Origin: Cognatundibacterium rugosum
GTDB taxonomy: Bacteria > Pseudomonadota > Gammaproteobacteria > Burkholderiales > Burkholderiaceae_D
DNA: 64,000 nt
NCBI RefSeq assembly: GCF_014284365.1
Contig: NZ_JACOGG010000013.1
Location: 86,488 to 150,487 of the forward strand
Direction of reading: 5' to 3'
The notes below the pieces were generated by a model, which was not told the DNA's origin, did no database searches, and saw only the letters and a list, made by a program, of their open reading frames with translations. A program made the translations under genes and the position numbers. Of the stretch, positions 46,097-55,804 are shown one piece after another. Position 1 is the stretch's first letter. The number at the start of each line of letters is the position of its first letter.

Positions 46097-48042
46097 AAGC
46101 CACCCTTTGCGCTGGCGGCAGCAACGGATGCTGAAGCGGGTTGTAGCTGGATTTGTACCTGTACTGCTGAACCCGGCTTTAAGCTGGTCTGACTGTTTTG
46201 TTCAAATTCCAGTTCTATGTCGCGTACGATACCGGGTTGGGTGGCGGATTTACTATGAAATACTTTGCCTAGCTGAGTGATGCGCGCATTCAGCATCTGA
46301 TTTCCACCCGGGACGCTGACCTTTGCTCCCAGACCTGTACGCAGGTAGGCAGCCTGCGCTTCTGCAACCTGTGCGTTCACAAACAATTGCTTAGGATCGG
46401 ACAAGTTGGCAAGCGACTGCCCCATCCATATCTTGCTGCCCGAACTAAATTTTTCATCATTGAAATTGGTTTTATAGATGAGTATGCCGGGCTGTTCTGC
46501 CTTGACCGTCATTCGGGCCTGTCCTTGTTCCAGCAAGTTGATTTTGTTCTGACTTTGCATCAATTCAAATTCCAGTGCTTTTTTCTCTGCCAGTCGTGCA
46601 CGCTTACGGGTCTCGTTGAGTTGTTTTTCTATTTCAAGCAGCCTGAGCGATAAGGCTTTCTCTATCACCAGTTTGTCGTAATCTACTCTGCGGATTAATT
46701 CCTTAGGCATGGTGGCTTTGCGGGCTGCTTTATCTGCATTGGCCCGCGCTTCGTCGACAGCCAGTGTGGCACTGCGCTCAGCTTCAGCCTGATCCAGTCT
46801 GAGTTTTTCCAGTGCCCGCTGCTTTTCATTGCGCGTGCTTTTATGTCTGGCTAACTGAGACATCACCTCGGCTGCCTGGAACTGGGTGATCAGATCACCG
46901 GCTTTGAGCAGACTGCCTTCCGGGGCAAGTTGAGCGATCGTATATTGCCAGATATACGGAATCGCCGGAGGTGCCACAGGCAAATTGACGCGTGACTGCA
47001 CTTCACCTTCGAGTGTGAGTTTGGCAGGGGCGATGACTTTATTGTTGTTCGCAGTCTTTTGCTCTGCCGGCTGTATCAGCACACTCATGCCAGGTGCAGC
47101 GGATTGTCTGAACTGCTCAGGAATCGGAATATCTACCCTGAAGTAACGTCCATTACCCCAATCGGCCTTGAGTTCAGGTGCCTGAGAAATCGTTTTGATG
47201 ACGCTGTTTGCCTGTTGTCCGGGCAGGGCATCAAATTGCAGGCTGACTGCCATGTTTTCCCGGATATGCAGCCGGTCTGCTTCCAGAACCCAACCTTTGA
47301 CGCCGATTTTTCCATTACCGACGATGGTGCCTGCCAGTGTGCCTGGGTGGACGCTGGAGCCTTCGTCGATACGTTCTTGCGGCCAGGTGTTGAAACTATG
47401 GGTCACAAAACCATCCTGGGTGGCGATGACTGAGGATCGTGCGATTTCTTGTTTAGTAAATTCCAGTTTGATGTGTTGTTTACGGATATCCAGTTCACCA
47501 TCCTGTTTCATGCGCAAAACCGCAGCCTGTGTGGTTTTTGCGGCGAGCTGTCTGACTTCCAGATCGCGTATCGCTTTTTCTTTTTCGGTCTGGTTTTTAT
47601 CAAAGTCCAGCGCGCTAATCTGGGTCTTGGGCAGTGCCGCATCGACTTCTGCCTTGTCGTGAGCAGCCTGCATGTTAGCTAATGCCTTATCGGCTTCTAA
47701 GGCGGCTACTTCCAGCTTCGCCACCTCTGCATCCAGTTTGGCGCGGGTCTGCTCCAATGTAGTCTGCAATTGCTCCAGCGTGCCAGAGTTCTGGGCTTCA
47801 ATGCTCAGCACGACATCGCCTTTATGCACAAACTTGCCTTCGCCCACAAATTTTCGCAATGCGACTGGCGAGGAATTGGATGGTGGCACGAAGATCAATT
47901 GCGAGTCGGCCGCGACCACTTCGCCCGTGATGTAGACTTTGCGCTGGCTGAGTGTGGGCAGTTTGCTTTCTGGGGCCGCAGCCAGTGCAGGTGATAGCAG
48001 TGCCGCCAGAGTGACACTACAGAGAGAGTGGGGGAGTTTCAT
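46093..48042 (-). CDS. Tandem double periplasmic adaptor (two HlyD-like modules)
   Basis: 649 residues, about twice the usual adaptor half. After a signal peptide (SVTLAALLSPALAAA) come two similar modules. The first is about 30-325, with lipoyl-like VGEGKFVHKGDVVLSIEAQN and a hairpin at about 85-205. The second is about 340-635, with LAPEGSLLKAGDLITQFQAA and a hairpin at about 390-510. Each has its own coiled coil and beta-barrel. Fusion of two adaptor protomers could supply half of a hexameric or mixed ring. It sits between the ATPase and the lipoprotein adaptor genes, with 4-bp overlaps on both sides. Confidence 0.8.
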   Translation of the reverse strand: MKLPHSLCSVTLAALLSPALAAAPESKLPTLSQRKVYITGEVVAADSQLIFVPPSNSSPVALRKFVGEGKFVHKGDVVLSIEAQNSGTLEQLQTTLEQTRAKLDAEVAKLEVAALEADKALANMQAAHDKAEVDAALPKTQISALDFDKNQTEKEKAIRDLEVRQLAAKTTQAAVLRMKQDGELDIRKQHIKLEFTKQEIARSSVIATQDGFVTHSFNTWPQERIDEGSSVHPGTLAGTIVGNGKIGVKGWVLEADRLHIRENMAVSLQFDALPGQQANSVIKTISQAPELKADWGNGRYFRVDIPIPEQFRQSAAPGMSVLIQPAEQKTANNNKVIAPAKLTLEGEVQSRVNLPVAPPAIPYIWQYTIAQLAPEGSLLKAGDLITQFQAAEVMSQLARHKSTRNEKQRALEKLRLDQAEAERSATLAVDEARANADKAARKATMPKELIRRVDYDKLVIEKALSLRLLEIEKQLNETRKRARLAEKKALEFELMQSQNKINLLEQGQARMTVKAEQPGILIYKTNFNDEKFSSGSKIWMGQSLANLSDPKQLFVNAQVAEAQAAYLRTGLGAKVSVPGGNQMLNARITQLGKVFHSKSATQPGIVRDIELEFEQNSQTSLKPGSAVQVQIQLQPASASVAAASAKGGL

Positions 48043-48713
48043 GCCTGTGCTGCCAAGATGCGTCCATCGCTCAGATGGATCGTGGTTTGCGCCTGTTGCG
48101 CGATATGTGAATCATGTGTAACCAGTACGATGGTTTGACCGTCCTGATGCAATTCTTTGAGGAGTGCGATTACGTCAGCGGCGCTTTTGCTGTCGAGGTT
48201 GCCAGTGGGTTCATCGGCCAACAACAGTGCCGGCTGATTCAGTAAGGCACGTGCGATCGCGGCGCGTTGCAATTGCCCGCCTGAGAGTTCTGTTGGTCTG
48301 TGATCTATACGGTGTGACAGGCCTATGCGATTTAACAGTGTGCGTGCCCTGTCTTCTGCTGCCTCCAAATCCGGCGTCTTACAATAGCGCTGAGGCAGCA
48401 ATACGTTTTCCAGCACAGTCAGCCGTGGAAGCAGGTGGAAGGATTGAAAAATAAAGCCCAGGTAGCGGTTGCGTATATCCGATGCCGCATCATCATCCAT
48501 TTCGCTGACAGCTTGCCCTGACAGGATGTAACGTCCCTGGCTGGGTCGGTCCAGTGCACCCAGTATGTTCAGTAAAGTTGATTTGCCTGAGCCGGATGCG
48601 CCCATAATGGCGAGAAATTCTCCGCTACCTACTTTCAGGTCTATACCGTTCAGGGCATGTATTTCATTCCCACCCTGAATATAGGTTTTATACAGTTGCT
48701 CAAGTCTGATCAT
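48039..48713 (-). CDS. ABC transporter ATP-binding protein (MacB/LolD type)
   Basis: 224 residues. Walker A GASGSGKSTLLN, signature LSGGQLQRAAIARAL and Walker B ALLLADEPTGNLDS with the switch His in VTHDSH. The family powers FtsX-type permeases. It is the first gene of the exporter operon (ATPase, double adaptor, lipoprotein adaptor, permease); its stop overlaps the next start by four bases. The promoter should lie in 48714-48846. Confidence 0.92.
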   Translation of the reverse strand: MIRLEQLYKTYIQGGNEIHALNGIDLKVGSGEFLAIMGASGSGKSTLLNILGALDRPSQGRYILSGQAVSEMDDDAASDIRNRYLGFIFQSFHLLPRLTVLENVLLPQRYCKTPDLEAAEDRARTLLNRIGLSHRIDHRPTELSGGQLQRAAIARALLNQPALLLADEPTGNLDSKSAADVIALLKELHQDGQTIVLVTHDSHIAQQAQTTIHLSDGRILAAQA

Positions 48714-48846
48714 GCTTTACTTTTTCGGGTTTGCTTTACTGCTAGTGCGGATGGACTCGCAATACTACTTTGTATAGAAAAAAAGTCAAACAAATTGAGC
48801 TGTGATCAGTCCTAGAGTGTTGGCTGCTGTTAGGGTGTGGGAATAA

Positions 48847-48871
48847 AAAAGCCGGATCGTATCCGGCTTTT
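48847..48871 (-). terminator. Terminator of nadB
   Basis: AAAAGCCGGAT (48847-48857) and ATCCGGCTTTT (48861-48871) form a perfect 11-bp stem with a 3-nt loop. On the minus strand it ends in TTTTTT. It separates nadB from the exporter operon. Confidence 0.9.
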
Positions 48872-48892
48872 CTGGATAACTGCGACTCCGCT

Positions 48893-50500
48893 TTATTTTT
48901 TTCGTTTAGGTGTGAGTACGGTAGGCAGCGCTTTCGGTAACGTATCCGGATAATCGCGGCTGAAATGCAGGCCTCGGCTTTCGCGCCGAGACAGCGCGCT
49001 GTTGACGATCAGTGAGGCGACTTCGACCAGGTTGCGCAATTCCAGCAAATTATTGGAAATGCGGAAGTTGGCATAATATTCGTCGATTTCTTCTTTCAGC
49101 AAACGGATACGGTGCTTGGCACGCTCCAGGCGTTTGGTGGTGCGTACGATGCCGACATAATTCCACATGAAGCGGCGTAATTCATCCCAGTTGTGCGCGA
49201 TCACCACCTCTTCATCGGCGTCAGAAACCCGGCTTTCATCCCAGTCTGGCAAGGCGATCGGGGTGTCGCGGGTTTGCGATTCGATGTGGCCAGCAGCGGC
49301 TTTTCCGATGACCAGGCATTCGAGCAGCGAATTGCTGGCCAGGCGGTTGGCACCGTGCAGGCCAGTGTAGGCAGTTTCGCCAACCGCGTACAGGCCGGGC
49401 AGATCGGTGCGGCCAAAGTTATCGGTAACGACGCCACCGCAAGTAAAGTGTACCGCCGGCACCACCGGTATCGCCTGTTTGGTAATATCTATACCCAGCT
49501 CCAGGCAGCGTGCATAGATGGTCGGGAAGTGCTCTTTCAGGAATTCCGGTGGCTGATGACTGATGTCGAGTTCCACATAGTCCAGGCCACGTTTCTTCAT
49601 TTCAAAGTCGATAGCGCGCGCCACCACATCGCGCGGTGCGAGCTCCATGCGCTCGTCATGTTCAGTCATGAAGCGTTTGCCGGCACTGGCGCCAGCTTCG
49701 GCCGGTAATTTCAATACGCCGCCTTCACCACGTACGGCTTCGGTAATCAGGAAAGACTTGGCATAGGGATGGTACAGGCAGGTCGGGTGAAATTGTATGA
49801 ACTCCATATTGCCGACGCGGCAGCCAGCGCGCCAGGCCATGGCAATCCCGTCGCCGGTTGCCGTGTCAGGATTGGTGGTGTACAGATAGACTTTACCCGC
49901 ACCGCCAGTTGCCATCACTGTGTGCTGTGCCGCAAAGGTGTCGACTTTTCCGGTCTTCACGTTTTGCACGTACAGACCCAGACAGCGTGGGGTCGGGGAG
50001 CGGTCCCCCAGCTTGGCAGAGGTGATCAGGTCAATCGCGTAATGGTGTTCAAACAGCGTGATATTGGGATGATTGCGGACTTTTTGTTCAAGCGTGACTT
50101 GCACTGCATGGCCGGTGGCATCCGCTGCATGGATGATGCGGCGTTGACTATGGCCGCCTTCACGGGTCAGGTGAAAACCCAGCTCAGCTTCCTCGTCGCG
50201 CGTGAATGGGACGCCTTGTTCGATCAGCCAGTCTATTGCTTCCCGGCCATGCTCGATGATGTAGCGGGTCGCACCTTCATCACAGAGTCCGCCGCCAGCG
50301 ATCAGCGTATCGGAAATGTGTTGTTCATGACTGTCATGCGAGTCAAGCACGGCAGCGATGCCGCCTTGCGCCCAGTTGCTGGCACCATCGAGTAGTTCGC
50401 GTTTAGAAATGATGGCGACTTTGCGTGTTTGCGCCAGATGTAATGCGACGGAGAGTCCCGCCAGGCCGCTGCCGACGATGGCGACGTCAAAATTCTTCAT
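48893..50500 (-). CDS. nadB: L-aspartate oxidase
   Basis: 535 residues from ATG 50500; the frame runs to 50581, but [20 protein letters not shown] is the usual start. FAD-dependent oxidation of aspartate to iminoaspartate, the first step of NAD synthesis. Seen are the FAD motif GSGLAG, the flavin-binding [42 protein letters not shown] and the C-terminal [18 protein letters not shown]. Its product feeds NadA, encoded on the opposite strand at 39.2 kb. Confidence 0.96.
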   Translation of the reverse strand: MKNFDVAIVGSGLAGLSVALHLAQTRKVAIISKRELLDGASNWAQGGIAAVLDSHDSHEQHISDTLIAGGGLCDEGATRYIIEHGREAIDWLIEQGVPFTRDEEAELGFHLTREGGHSQRRIIHAADATGHAVQVTLEQKVRNHPNITLFEHHYAIDLITSAKLGDRSPTPRCLGLYVQNVKTGKVDTFAAQHTVMATGGAGKVYLYTTNPDTATGDGIAMAWRAGCRVGNMEFIQFHPTCLYHPYAKSFLITEAVRGEGGVLKLPAEAGASAGKRFMTEHDERMELAPRDVVARAIDFEMKKRGLDYVELDISHQPPEFLKEHFPTIYARCLELGIDITKQAIPVVPAVHFTCGGVVTDNFGRTDLPGLYAVGETAYTGLHGANRLASNSLLECLVIGKAAAGHIESQTRDTPIALPDWDESRVSDADEEVVIAHNWDELRRFMWNYVGIVRTTKRLERAKHRIRLLKEEIDEYYANFRISNNLLELRNLVEVASLIVNSALSRRESRGLHFSRDYPDTLPKALPTVLTPKRKK

Positions 50501-50691
50501 TATGTCTGCTTCTCTGATCTGGCTACTAAGTCGGCTGCGCCGCTGTTCGCTCACAATTCTTTTGTTGTACGCACCAGGCATCGCGGGTTCTGGATACCGG
50601 AAAACCTGGTCGCTGAAATCTGTCCTGTGCTGATTATACTGAGTAATCTGCCGTCAAATACAAACATTACATTGATTTTCCTGCAAAGCCC

Positions 50692-50721
50692 TTGACACAA
50701 GGCTTTGCGCCTTGTTTTAAT
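50692..50721 (+). promoter_or_regulatory. Promoter of the HU gene
   Basis: A perfect -35 TTGACA (50692-50697) is followed after 17 to 18 bp by TTTTAA/TTTAAT (50715-50721). The spacer is occupied by the inverted repeat CAAGGC-TTTGC-GCCTTG (50698-50714). This is about 100 bp before the GTG start. The rest of the nadB-HU gap (50501-50691) shows nothing else recognisable. Confidence 0.6.
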
Positions 50722-50819
50722 ACCGGACGCAGATTTCCTGCTTGCCGTGATAGATGCACGACTTGGAAGATAATCGAATACATCGTCGCGAACTTCAAAT
50801 TCTTGTGAGGGGGCTTTAA

Positions 50820-51092
50820 GTGAATAAAACTGAGTTGATCGATCATATTGCGAAAACAGCGGACATTTCTAAAGCGGCTTCGTCCCGCGCCCTGGACGCG
50901 CTGATCGGTGCAGTAAAAACAACTTTGAAGAAAAACGGTACTGTGACTCTGGTTGGTTTTGGTACGTTCTCTGTAGGCAAACGCGCAGCAAGAACAGGTC
51001 GCAATCCACGTACCGGTGAAGCAATTAAAATCAAATCTGCCAAGGTTCCTAAATTTAAACCTGGCAAAGCGTTGAAAGATGCTGTAAACTAA
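50820..51092 (+). CDS. hupB: HU-family DNA-binding protein
   Basis: 90 residues from a GTG start with GAGGGGGC upstream. Nucleoid-associated dimer that bends DNA. It has [20 protein letters not shown] at the start, [20 protein letters not shown], the beta-arm motif [12 protein letters not shown], and [13 protein letters not shown] at the end. It lies upstream of tRNA-Val, tRNA-Asp and ppiD, matching the hupB-ppiD neighbourhood seen in many proteobacteria. A hairpin at 51101-51123 follows the stop. Confidence 0.95.
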   Translation: MNKTELIDHIAKTADISKAASSRALDALIGAVKTTLKKNGTVTLVGFGTFSVGKRAARTGRNPRTGEAIKIKSAKVPKFKPGKALKDAVN

Positions 51093-51100
51093 TGCTCTTT

Positions 51101-51123
51101 CGCGACGCGTGACTGGCGTCGCG
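51101..51123 (+). terminator. Hairpin after the HU gene
   Basis: CGCGACGC (51101-51108) and GCGTCGCG (51116-51123) form a perfect 8-bp stem, followed after GAA by GTTT. It may end the HU transcript or serve as a processing point before the tRNAs. Confidence 0.55.
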
Positions 51124-51140
51124 GAAGTTTATAAGGTGTG

Positions 51141-51216
51141 GGGCGCTTAGCTCAGTTGGTAGAGCGGAGCCCTTACAAGGCTTAGGTCGGGAGTTCGAGC
51201 CTCTCAGCGCCCACCA
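51141..51216 (+). tRNA. tRNA-Val (TAC)
   Basis: 76 nt from GGGCGCTTAGCTCAG to encoded CCA. The acceptor stem GGGCGCT/AGCGCCC is perfect. The anticodon loop CTTACAA places TAC at 51174-51176. The T-arm GAGTTCGAGCC is present. Confidence 0.97.
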
Positions 51217-51236
51217 GATAAACTTCAGCAGTAATT

Positions 51237-51313
51237 GGAGCGGTAGTTCAGTTGGTTAGAATACCGGCCTGTCACGCCGGGGGTCGCGGGTTCGAGCCCC
51301 GTCCGCTCCGCCA
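51237..51313 (+). tRNA. tRNA-Asp (GTC)
   Basis: 77 nt from GGAGCGGTAGTTCAG to encoded CCA. The acceptor stem GGAGCGG/CCGCTCC is perfect, and the anticodon GTC is at 51271-51273 in loop CTGTCAC. It is 20 bases after tRNA-Val, so they are processed from one transcript. Confidence 0.97.
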
Positions 51314-51320
51314 GAAATCC

Positions 51321-51351
51321 AAAAAAGGCGAACGAAAGTTCGCCTTTTTTT
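51321..51351 (+). terminator. Terminator of the tRNA-Val/tRNA-Asp transcript
   Basis: AAAAAAGGCGAAC (51321-51333) and GTTCGCCTTTTTT (51338-51350) are fully complementary around a GAAA tetraloop, with a run of seven T. Confidence 0.95.
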
Positions 51352-51400
51352 ATATTCGCAGTTTTGTGATTACTATTCTTAGTCATACGATCGGTTGAAC

Positions 51401-53320
51401 ATGTTTGAATATATTCGTACCCATCAGCGTTTAATGCAGTTCTTGTTATTGCTGATTATTTTCCCTTCCTTCGCTTTTTTTGGCATTGAGAGCTATACGC
51501 GTTCCCAGGCTGCTGCGGGTGCTAATGTGGCGACGGTTGCCGGGCAGTCGATTACGCAGCAAGAGCTGGACAATGCCTTGCGCGAGCAGATGGATACTAT
51601 GCGCCAGAATTATGGTCCGCAATTTGATCCTAAAATGTTCAATACGCCGGAAGTCAGACAAAATGTATTGGATGAGCTGATCGCGCGTAAGGCTGTGACT
51701 GAAGAGATTAAAAAACAGAATGTGTCGATCGCTGATGCAACCTTGCAGCAGGAATTGCTCAGAGCGCCTGGCTTGCAGAGCGCAAACGGCACTTTTGACA
51801 ATGAAAAATACAAGCAAATTCTTGCTCAGCGTGGCATGACGCCTGCGGTGTACGAGCAACGTATGCGTCAGAATATGGCGTTTGAGCAGTTGCTGGGTTC
51901 TGTGCAGAATACCGGTTTCCTGCCACGTTCCGTGGCTGAGCGCATTGCGCTGATTACTGAGCAGGAACGTGAAGTGCAGGTATTGAATCTGAAGGCGGCT
52001 GATTTTGCGGCTCAGGTCAAAGTGACTGACGACATGATTAAAGCTTACTACGACAAAAACGCTGCCCTGTTCGAAATTCCAGAAACAATGAAAGCGCAGT
52101 ATGTCGTGTTGAATGCGGACGCCTTGGCGGCGCAGGTAACTGTGAGTGAAGATGACATCGCAGGTTTTTACAAAAGTAACGCAAAAACGTATACCAGTGA
52201 TGAGCAGCGCAAGCTTAGTCATATTCTCATTGGCTTTGCAAAAAATGCCAGTGATGATGTGAAGGCGAAAGCAAAAGCCAAGGCAGAAACATTGCTGGCT
52301 GAAGTGCGCAAGAATCCTGCTGTGTTTGCCAAACTGGCGAAAGAAAATTCAGATGATCCTGGCTCTAAAGAGCAGGGCGGTGATCTGGGTGTGATGGTCA
52401 AAGATGCGTTCGTCAAACCTTTTGAAGCGGCTGCGCTGAAATTGAAGCAAGGCGAAATCAGTGATCCAGTGTTGACTGATTATGGTTACCACATCATTTA
52501 TCTGAAGGAGTTGCAGGCTGCAGCTGTGAAGCCTTTAGATGAGGTGCGCGCTCAAATCGCTGCTGATATTAAAAAGCAGAAAGCTGCCAAGTCTTATTCT
52601 GAAGCGGCAGAGGCATTTACGGATGCGATTTACCAGCAGGCCGACAGCCTGCAGGCGGTTGCAGATAAATGGAAGCTGAAAATCGAAGTGGCGGATGCAG
52701 TCACGAAGCAAGGTAACCCTGCGTTGCCTGCCACTGCACAGATTAATAATGCGAAATTCCTCAAGGCTTTGTTTACGGATGAAGTCATTAAGAAAAAGCA
52801 CAATACAGAAGCGGTAGAAATTGCGCCGAGTACGCTGATGGCGGGTCGCATGCTGGAGTACAAGGCTGCGTCTAAGCGTCCTTTGGATGAAGTCAAGGCT
52901 GCGATTGTTGCAAAAATCACGCAGACAGAAGCAGAAGTGTTGGCTGAAAAAGAAGGTAAGGCAAAGCTGGCTGCATTGAAAGCAGCGGATTCCGCGTCAG
53001 GCTTCTCCGACGTAAAAGTGATTTCCCGCGCCAAGACGGAAGATGTCTCGCCTCAGGCTTTCTCCGCCATTATGAAAGCAGACGTGCAGAAATTACCGGC
53101 TTTTGTCGGTGTGAATATGCCTGGTGCCGGTTATGCGGTATATCGCATCAGTAAAGTGAATGCCGGTACGCCAGATGTCGCGCGTCGTGCATCGGATGCA
53201 CAGCAGATAGCTAGTCTGGCTGCGCAGCAGGAACTCACTTCTTATATCGATTTGTTGAAAAAAAAGGCGAAAGCCACTGTGAACAAAGCAGTTGTGACAG
53301 CTGCTCCTGCAGCAAACTGA
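51401..53320 (+). CDS. ppiD: Periplasmic folding chaperone PpiD (SurA-N, parvulin)
   Basis: 639 residues from ATG 51401; a TTG at 51395 would add two residues. An inner-membrane anchor (about 13-31, LMQFLLLLIIFPSFAFFG) is followed by a periplasmic SurA-like N-terminal region (40-220, INxxx-like ARKAVTEEI, LLRAPGLQ). The parvulin rotamase domain is about 265-365 (LSHILIGFA, ENSDDPGSKEQGGDLG, YGYHIIYL), with a helical C-terminal part. It assists outer-membrane protein folding near the Sec translocon. A strong terminator follows. Confidence 0.92.
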   Translation: MFEYIRTHQRLMQFLLLLIIFPSFAFFGIESYTRSQAAAGANVATVAGQSITQQELDNALREQMDTMRQNYGPQFDPKMFNTPEVRQNVLDELIARKAVTEEIKKQNVSIADATLQQELLRAPGLQSANGTFDNEKYKQILAQRGMTPAVYEQRMRQNMAFEQLLGSVQNTGFLPRSVAERIALITEQEREVQVLNLKAADFAAQVKVTDDMIKAYYDKNAALFEIPETMKAQYVVLNADALAAQVTVSEDDIAGFYKSNAKTYTSDEQRKLSHILIGFAKNASDDVKAKAKAKAETLLAEVRKNPAVFAKLAKENSDDPGSKEQGGDLGVMVKDAFVKPFEAAALKLKQGEISDPVLTDYGYHIIYLKELQAAAVKPLDEVRAQIAADIKKQKAAKSYSEAAEAFTDAIYQQADSLQAVADKWKLKIEVADAVTKQGNPALPATAQINNAKFLKALFTDEVIKKKHNTEAVEIAPSTLMAGRMLEYKAASKRPLDEVKAAIVAKITQTEAEVLAEKEGKAKLAALKAADSASGFSDVKVISRAKTEDVSPQAFSAIMKADVQKLPAFVGVNMPGAGYAVYRISKVNAGTPDVARRASDAQQIASLAAQQELTSYIDLLKKKAKATVNKAVVTAAPAAN

Positions 53321-53337
53321 TCGTATGAGATGAAGAA

Positions 53338-53367
53338 AAAAACGGCGCCTTTTCAGGCGCCGTTTTT
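53338..53367 (+). terminator. Terminator of ppiD
   Basis: AAAAACGGCGCCT (53338-53350) pairs fully with AGGCGCCGTTTTT (53355-53367) around loop TTTC. Confidence 0.93.
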
Positions 53368-53446
53368 GTTTTGCGGAATATTGTTTTACGCGCTATGCTC
53401 ACGGGTGTTGCCATTTGGAACATGTCCCCGCTGAATCTGGCAAGTT

Positions 53447-53488
53447 TTGATGTGAATCAATGTAGTTGTGCAGTGCGATTGTTATTCT
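53447..53488 (+). promoter_or_regulatory. FNR/Anr-dependent promoter of the cbb3 oxidase operon
   Basis: TTGAT-GTGA-ATCAA (53447-53460) is a perfect match to the FNR consensus. A -10-like TATTCT lies at 53483-53488. With a start point near 53495, the FNR box is centred at -41.5, the class II activating position. Oxygen-limited induction of ccoNOQP by an FNR-type regulator is thus strongly suggested. The regulator gene is not in the window. Confidence 0.85.
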
Positions 53489-53530
53489 GACGGTGTATTT
53501 TTACAACAAGTGTTACAACAGAGTGAGATC

Positions 53531-54967
53531 ATGACGATAACTAAAGAAAACACATACAACTATAGGGTTGTGCGGCAATTTTCTGTCATGGCAGTAGTCT
53601 GGGGAATAATTGGTATGCTGGTCGGCGTACTGATTGCAACTCAGCTTGCCTGGCCGGAATTCCTGGGTGGTATACCTTGGCTTAGCTATGGACGTTTGCG
53701 TCCTTTACATACGAATGCTGTGATTTTTGCATTTGGGGGATGTGCGTTGTTTGCGACAGCCTATTACGTGGTTCAGCGTACGTCCAACGTCAGGTTGTTT
53801 TCTGATGCTCTGGCAGAGTTTACTTTTTGGGGTTGGCAACTGGTCATCGTGGCGGCCGTCGTGACTTTGCCACTGGGCTATACCCAGGGTAAAGAATATG
53901 CGGAATTGGAATGGCCTATCGATCTGCTGATCGCGGTGGTCTGGGTCGCGTTTGCCGTCGTGTTCTTCGGCACCCTGGTCAAGCGTAAGGTTGAGCACAT
54001 CTACGTAGCTAACTGGTTCTACGGCGCCTTCATTATTGCAGTTGCAGTTCTGCACATCGTCAATAGTGCTGCGTTGCCGGTTTCCCTGCTTAAGTCCTAT
54101 TCTGCTTACTCTGGTGTGCAGGACGCGATGGTGCAATGGTGGTACGGCCACAATGCGGTTGGTTTCTTTCTGACCGCTGGCTTCCTGGGGATGATGTATT
54201 ACTTCATCCCTAAGCAAATCGAACGGCCTGTCTACTCTTACCGTTTGTCTATCGTCCACTTCTGGGCGCTGATTTTCACTTATATGTGGGCGGGTCCGCA
54301 TCACCTGCATTACACCGCCTTGCCTGACTGGGCGCAATCCATCGGTATGCTGTTCTCGCTGATTCTGCTGGCGCCGTCCTGGGGTGGTATGGTCAACGGT
54401 ATCATGACTTTGTCAGGTGCCTGGAGCAAGCTGCGTTCTGATCCTATCCTGCGCTTCCTGATCGTTTCCCTGTCCTTCTACGGTATGTCGACATTTGAAG
54501 GTCCTATGATGGCGATCAAGACAGTGAACTCGTTGTCTCACTATACTGACTGGACAGTAGGCCACGTTCACTCAGGCGCTTTGGGCTGGGTTGGCTTTAT
54601 CTCTATCGGTAGTTTGTATTACCTGATTCCGCGCCTGTTCGGTCAGACTCAAATGTATAGCAAACGCCTGATCGAGGTGCACTTCTGGGTCGCAACGATC
54701 GGTGTGGTTCTGTACATCGCTTCGATGTGGATCGCCGGTGTGATGCAAGGTCTGATGTGGCGTGCAGTCAATGAGGACGGTACCTTGACTTACTCTTTCG
54801 TTGAGTCTGTAAAAGCGACCTTCCCGTACTACGTGATTCGTCTGACTGGCGGTGCAATGTATCTGAGTGGCATGCTGGTAATGGCCTACAACGTTGCGAA
54901 AACTTTGATGGGTGCCAAACCTGCCAACAATACTATTCCTGCTGTGCCTGCTGCGGCGCACGCCTGA
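53531..54967 (+). CDS. ccoN: cbb3-type cytochrome c oxidase subunit I
   Basis: 478 residues from ATG 53531. Twelve membrane segments carry the heme b and heme b3-CuB centres. His ligands are visible in [42 protein letters not shown] and [16 protein letters not shown]. It is the high-affinity terminal oxidase used at low oxygen. An FNR box lies 71 bp upstream. The order ccoN-ccoO-ccoQ-ccoP follows. Confidence 0.97.
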   Translation: MTITKENTYNYRVVRQFSVMAVVWGIIGMLVGVLIATQLAWPEFLGGIPWLSYGRLRPLHTNAVIFAFGGCALFATAYYVVQRTSNVRLFSDALAEFTFWGWQLVIVAAVVTLPLGYTQGKEYAELEWPIDLLIAVVWVAFAVVFFGTLVKRKVEHIYVANWFYGAFIIAVAVLHIVNSAALPVSLLKSYSAYSGVQDAMVQWWYGHNAVGFFLTAGFLGMMYYFIPKQIERPVYSYRLSIVHFWALIFTYMWAGPHHLHYTALPDWAQSIGMLFSLILLAPSWGGMVNGIMTLSGAWSKLRSDPILRFLIVSLSFYGMSTFEGPMMAIKTVNSLSHYTDWTVGHVHSGALGWVGFISIGSLYYLIPRLFGQTQMYSKRLIEVHFWVATIGVVLYIASMWIAGVMQGLMWRAVNEDGTLTYSFVESVKATFPYYVIRLTGGAMYLSGMLVMAYNVAKTLMGAKPANNTIPAVPAAAHA

Positions 54968-54993
54968 ATCAGACAGTATTAAGGAGAAATTTG

Positions 54994-55611
54994 ATGCGTA
55001 ACTTTACACACGATCTGATTGAGCGGAATGTCGGTCTGTTGCTGGTGCTGGTCATCCTGACGATCAGTGTGGGTGGCCTGGTTGAAATCGTTCCTTTGTT
55101 CTTCCAGAAATCGACCACGCAGCCAGTACAGGGTTTGAAACCTTATACCCCGCTGCAATTGGCTGGCCGTGACATTTACCTGCGTGAAGGCTGCTATGGC
55201 TGCCACTCCCAGATGATACGTCCATTCCGTGCTGAAACTGAGCGTTATGGTCACTACTCGGTGGCAGGTGAGTCTGTCTATGATCACCCGTTCCAATGGG
55301 GCAGTAAGCGTACCGGACCTGATCTGGCACGCGTAGGCGGTCGTTACAGTGACACCTGGCATCGCGATCATCTGAACGATCCGCGCTCTGTGGTGGTTGA
55401 GTCCAATATGCCTGCTTATCCATGGCTGGCCAAGACGGCGCTCGATCCGCAAGGCATTGCACCTAAGATGGCAGCGATGAAGACGCTGGGTGTGCCATAT
55501 ACCGATGAAGAAATCAAAGCTGGTCCGGAACAACTGAAAGATAAGTCTGAACTGGATGCCTTGATTGCTTACCTGCAGGTATTGGGTACTGCGATTAAAA
55601 ATAAAAACTGA
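54994..55611 (+). CDS. ccoO: cbb3 oxidase monoheme cytochrome c subunit
   Basis: 205 residues from ATG 54994 with AAGGAG upstream. One N-terminal membrane anchor (about 10-32) and a periplasmic domain with heme c motif CYGCH (Cys67, Cys70, His71), followed by [14 protein letters not shown]. The axial Met is likely in [10 protein letters not shown]. It passes electrons to CcoN. Confidence 0.96.
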   Translation: MRNFTHDLIERNVGLLLVLVILTISVGGLVEIVPLFFQKSTTQPVQGLKPYTPLQLAGRDIYLREGCYGCHSQMIRPFRAETERYGHYSVAGESVYDHPFQWGSKRTGPDLARVGGRYSDTWHRDHLNDPRSVVVESNMPAYPWLAKTALDPQGIAPKMAAMKTLGVPYTDEEIKAGPEQLKDKSELDALIAYLQVLGTAIKNKN

Positions 55612-55655
55612 TAGAAGCCGCTCCTTGTTAGCGTGATATTTGGGAAGGAAAAAAC

Positions 55656-55802
55656 ATGAATTTCACCATATTGAGCAGTGTCGTAACGGTGATCAGCCTG
55701 TTTGTATTTTTGGGCATCGTCTACTGGGCATTCAGCTCTGGTAATAAGGAGCGCTTTGAAAAACTGGCTCGCTTGCCAATTGATAATGAGAATGGAAAAT
55801 AG
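55656..55802 (+). CDS. ccoQ: cbb3 oxidase small subunit CcoQ
   Basis: 48 residues, MNFTILSSVVTVISLFVFLG onward, with a single membrane helix and the C-terminal part SGNKERFEKLARLPI typical of CcoQ/FixQ. GGGAAGGAA precedes the ATG. It lies between ccoO and ccoP, as in known operons, and its stop is two bases before the ccoP start. It stabilises the oxidase complex. Confidence 0.9.
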   Translation: MNFTILSSVVTVISLFVFLGIVYWAFSSGNKERFEKLARLPIDNENGK

Positions 55803-55804
55803 TC

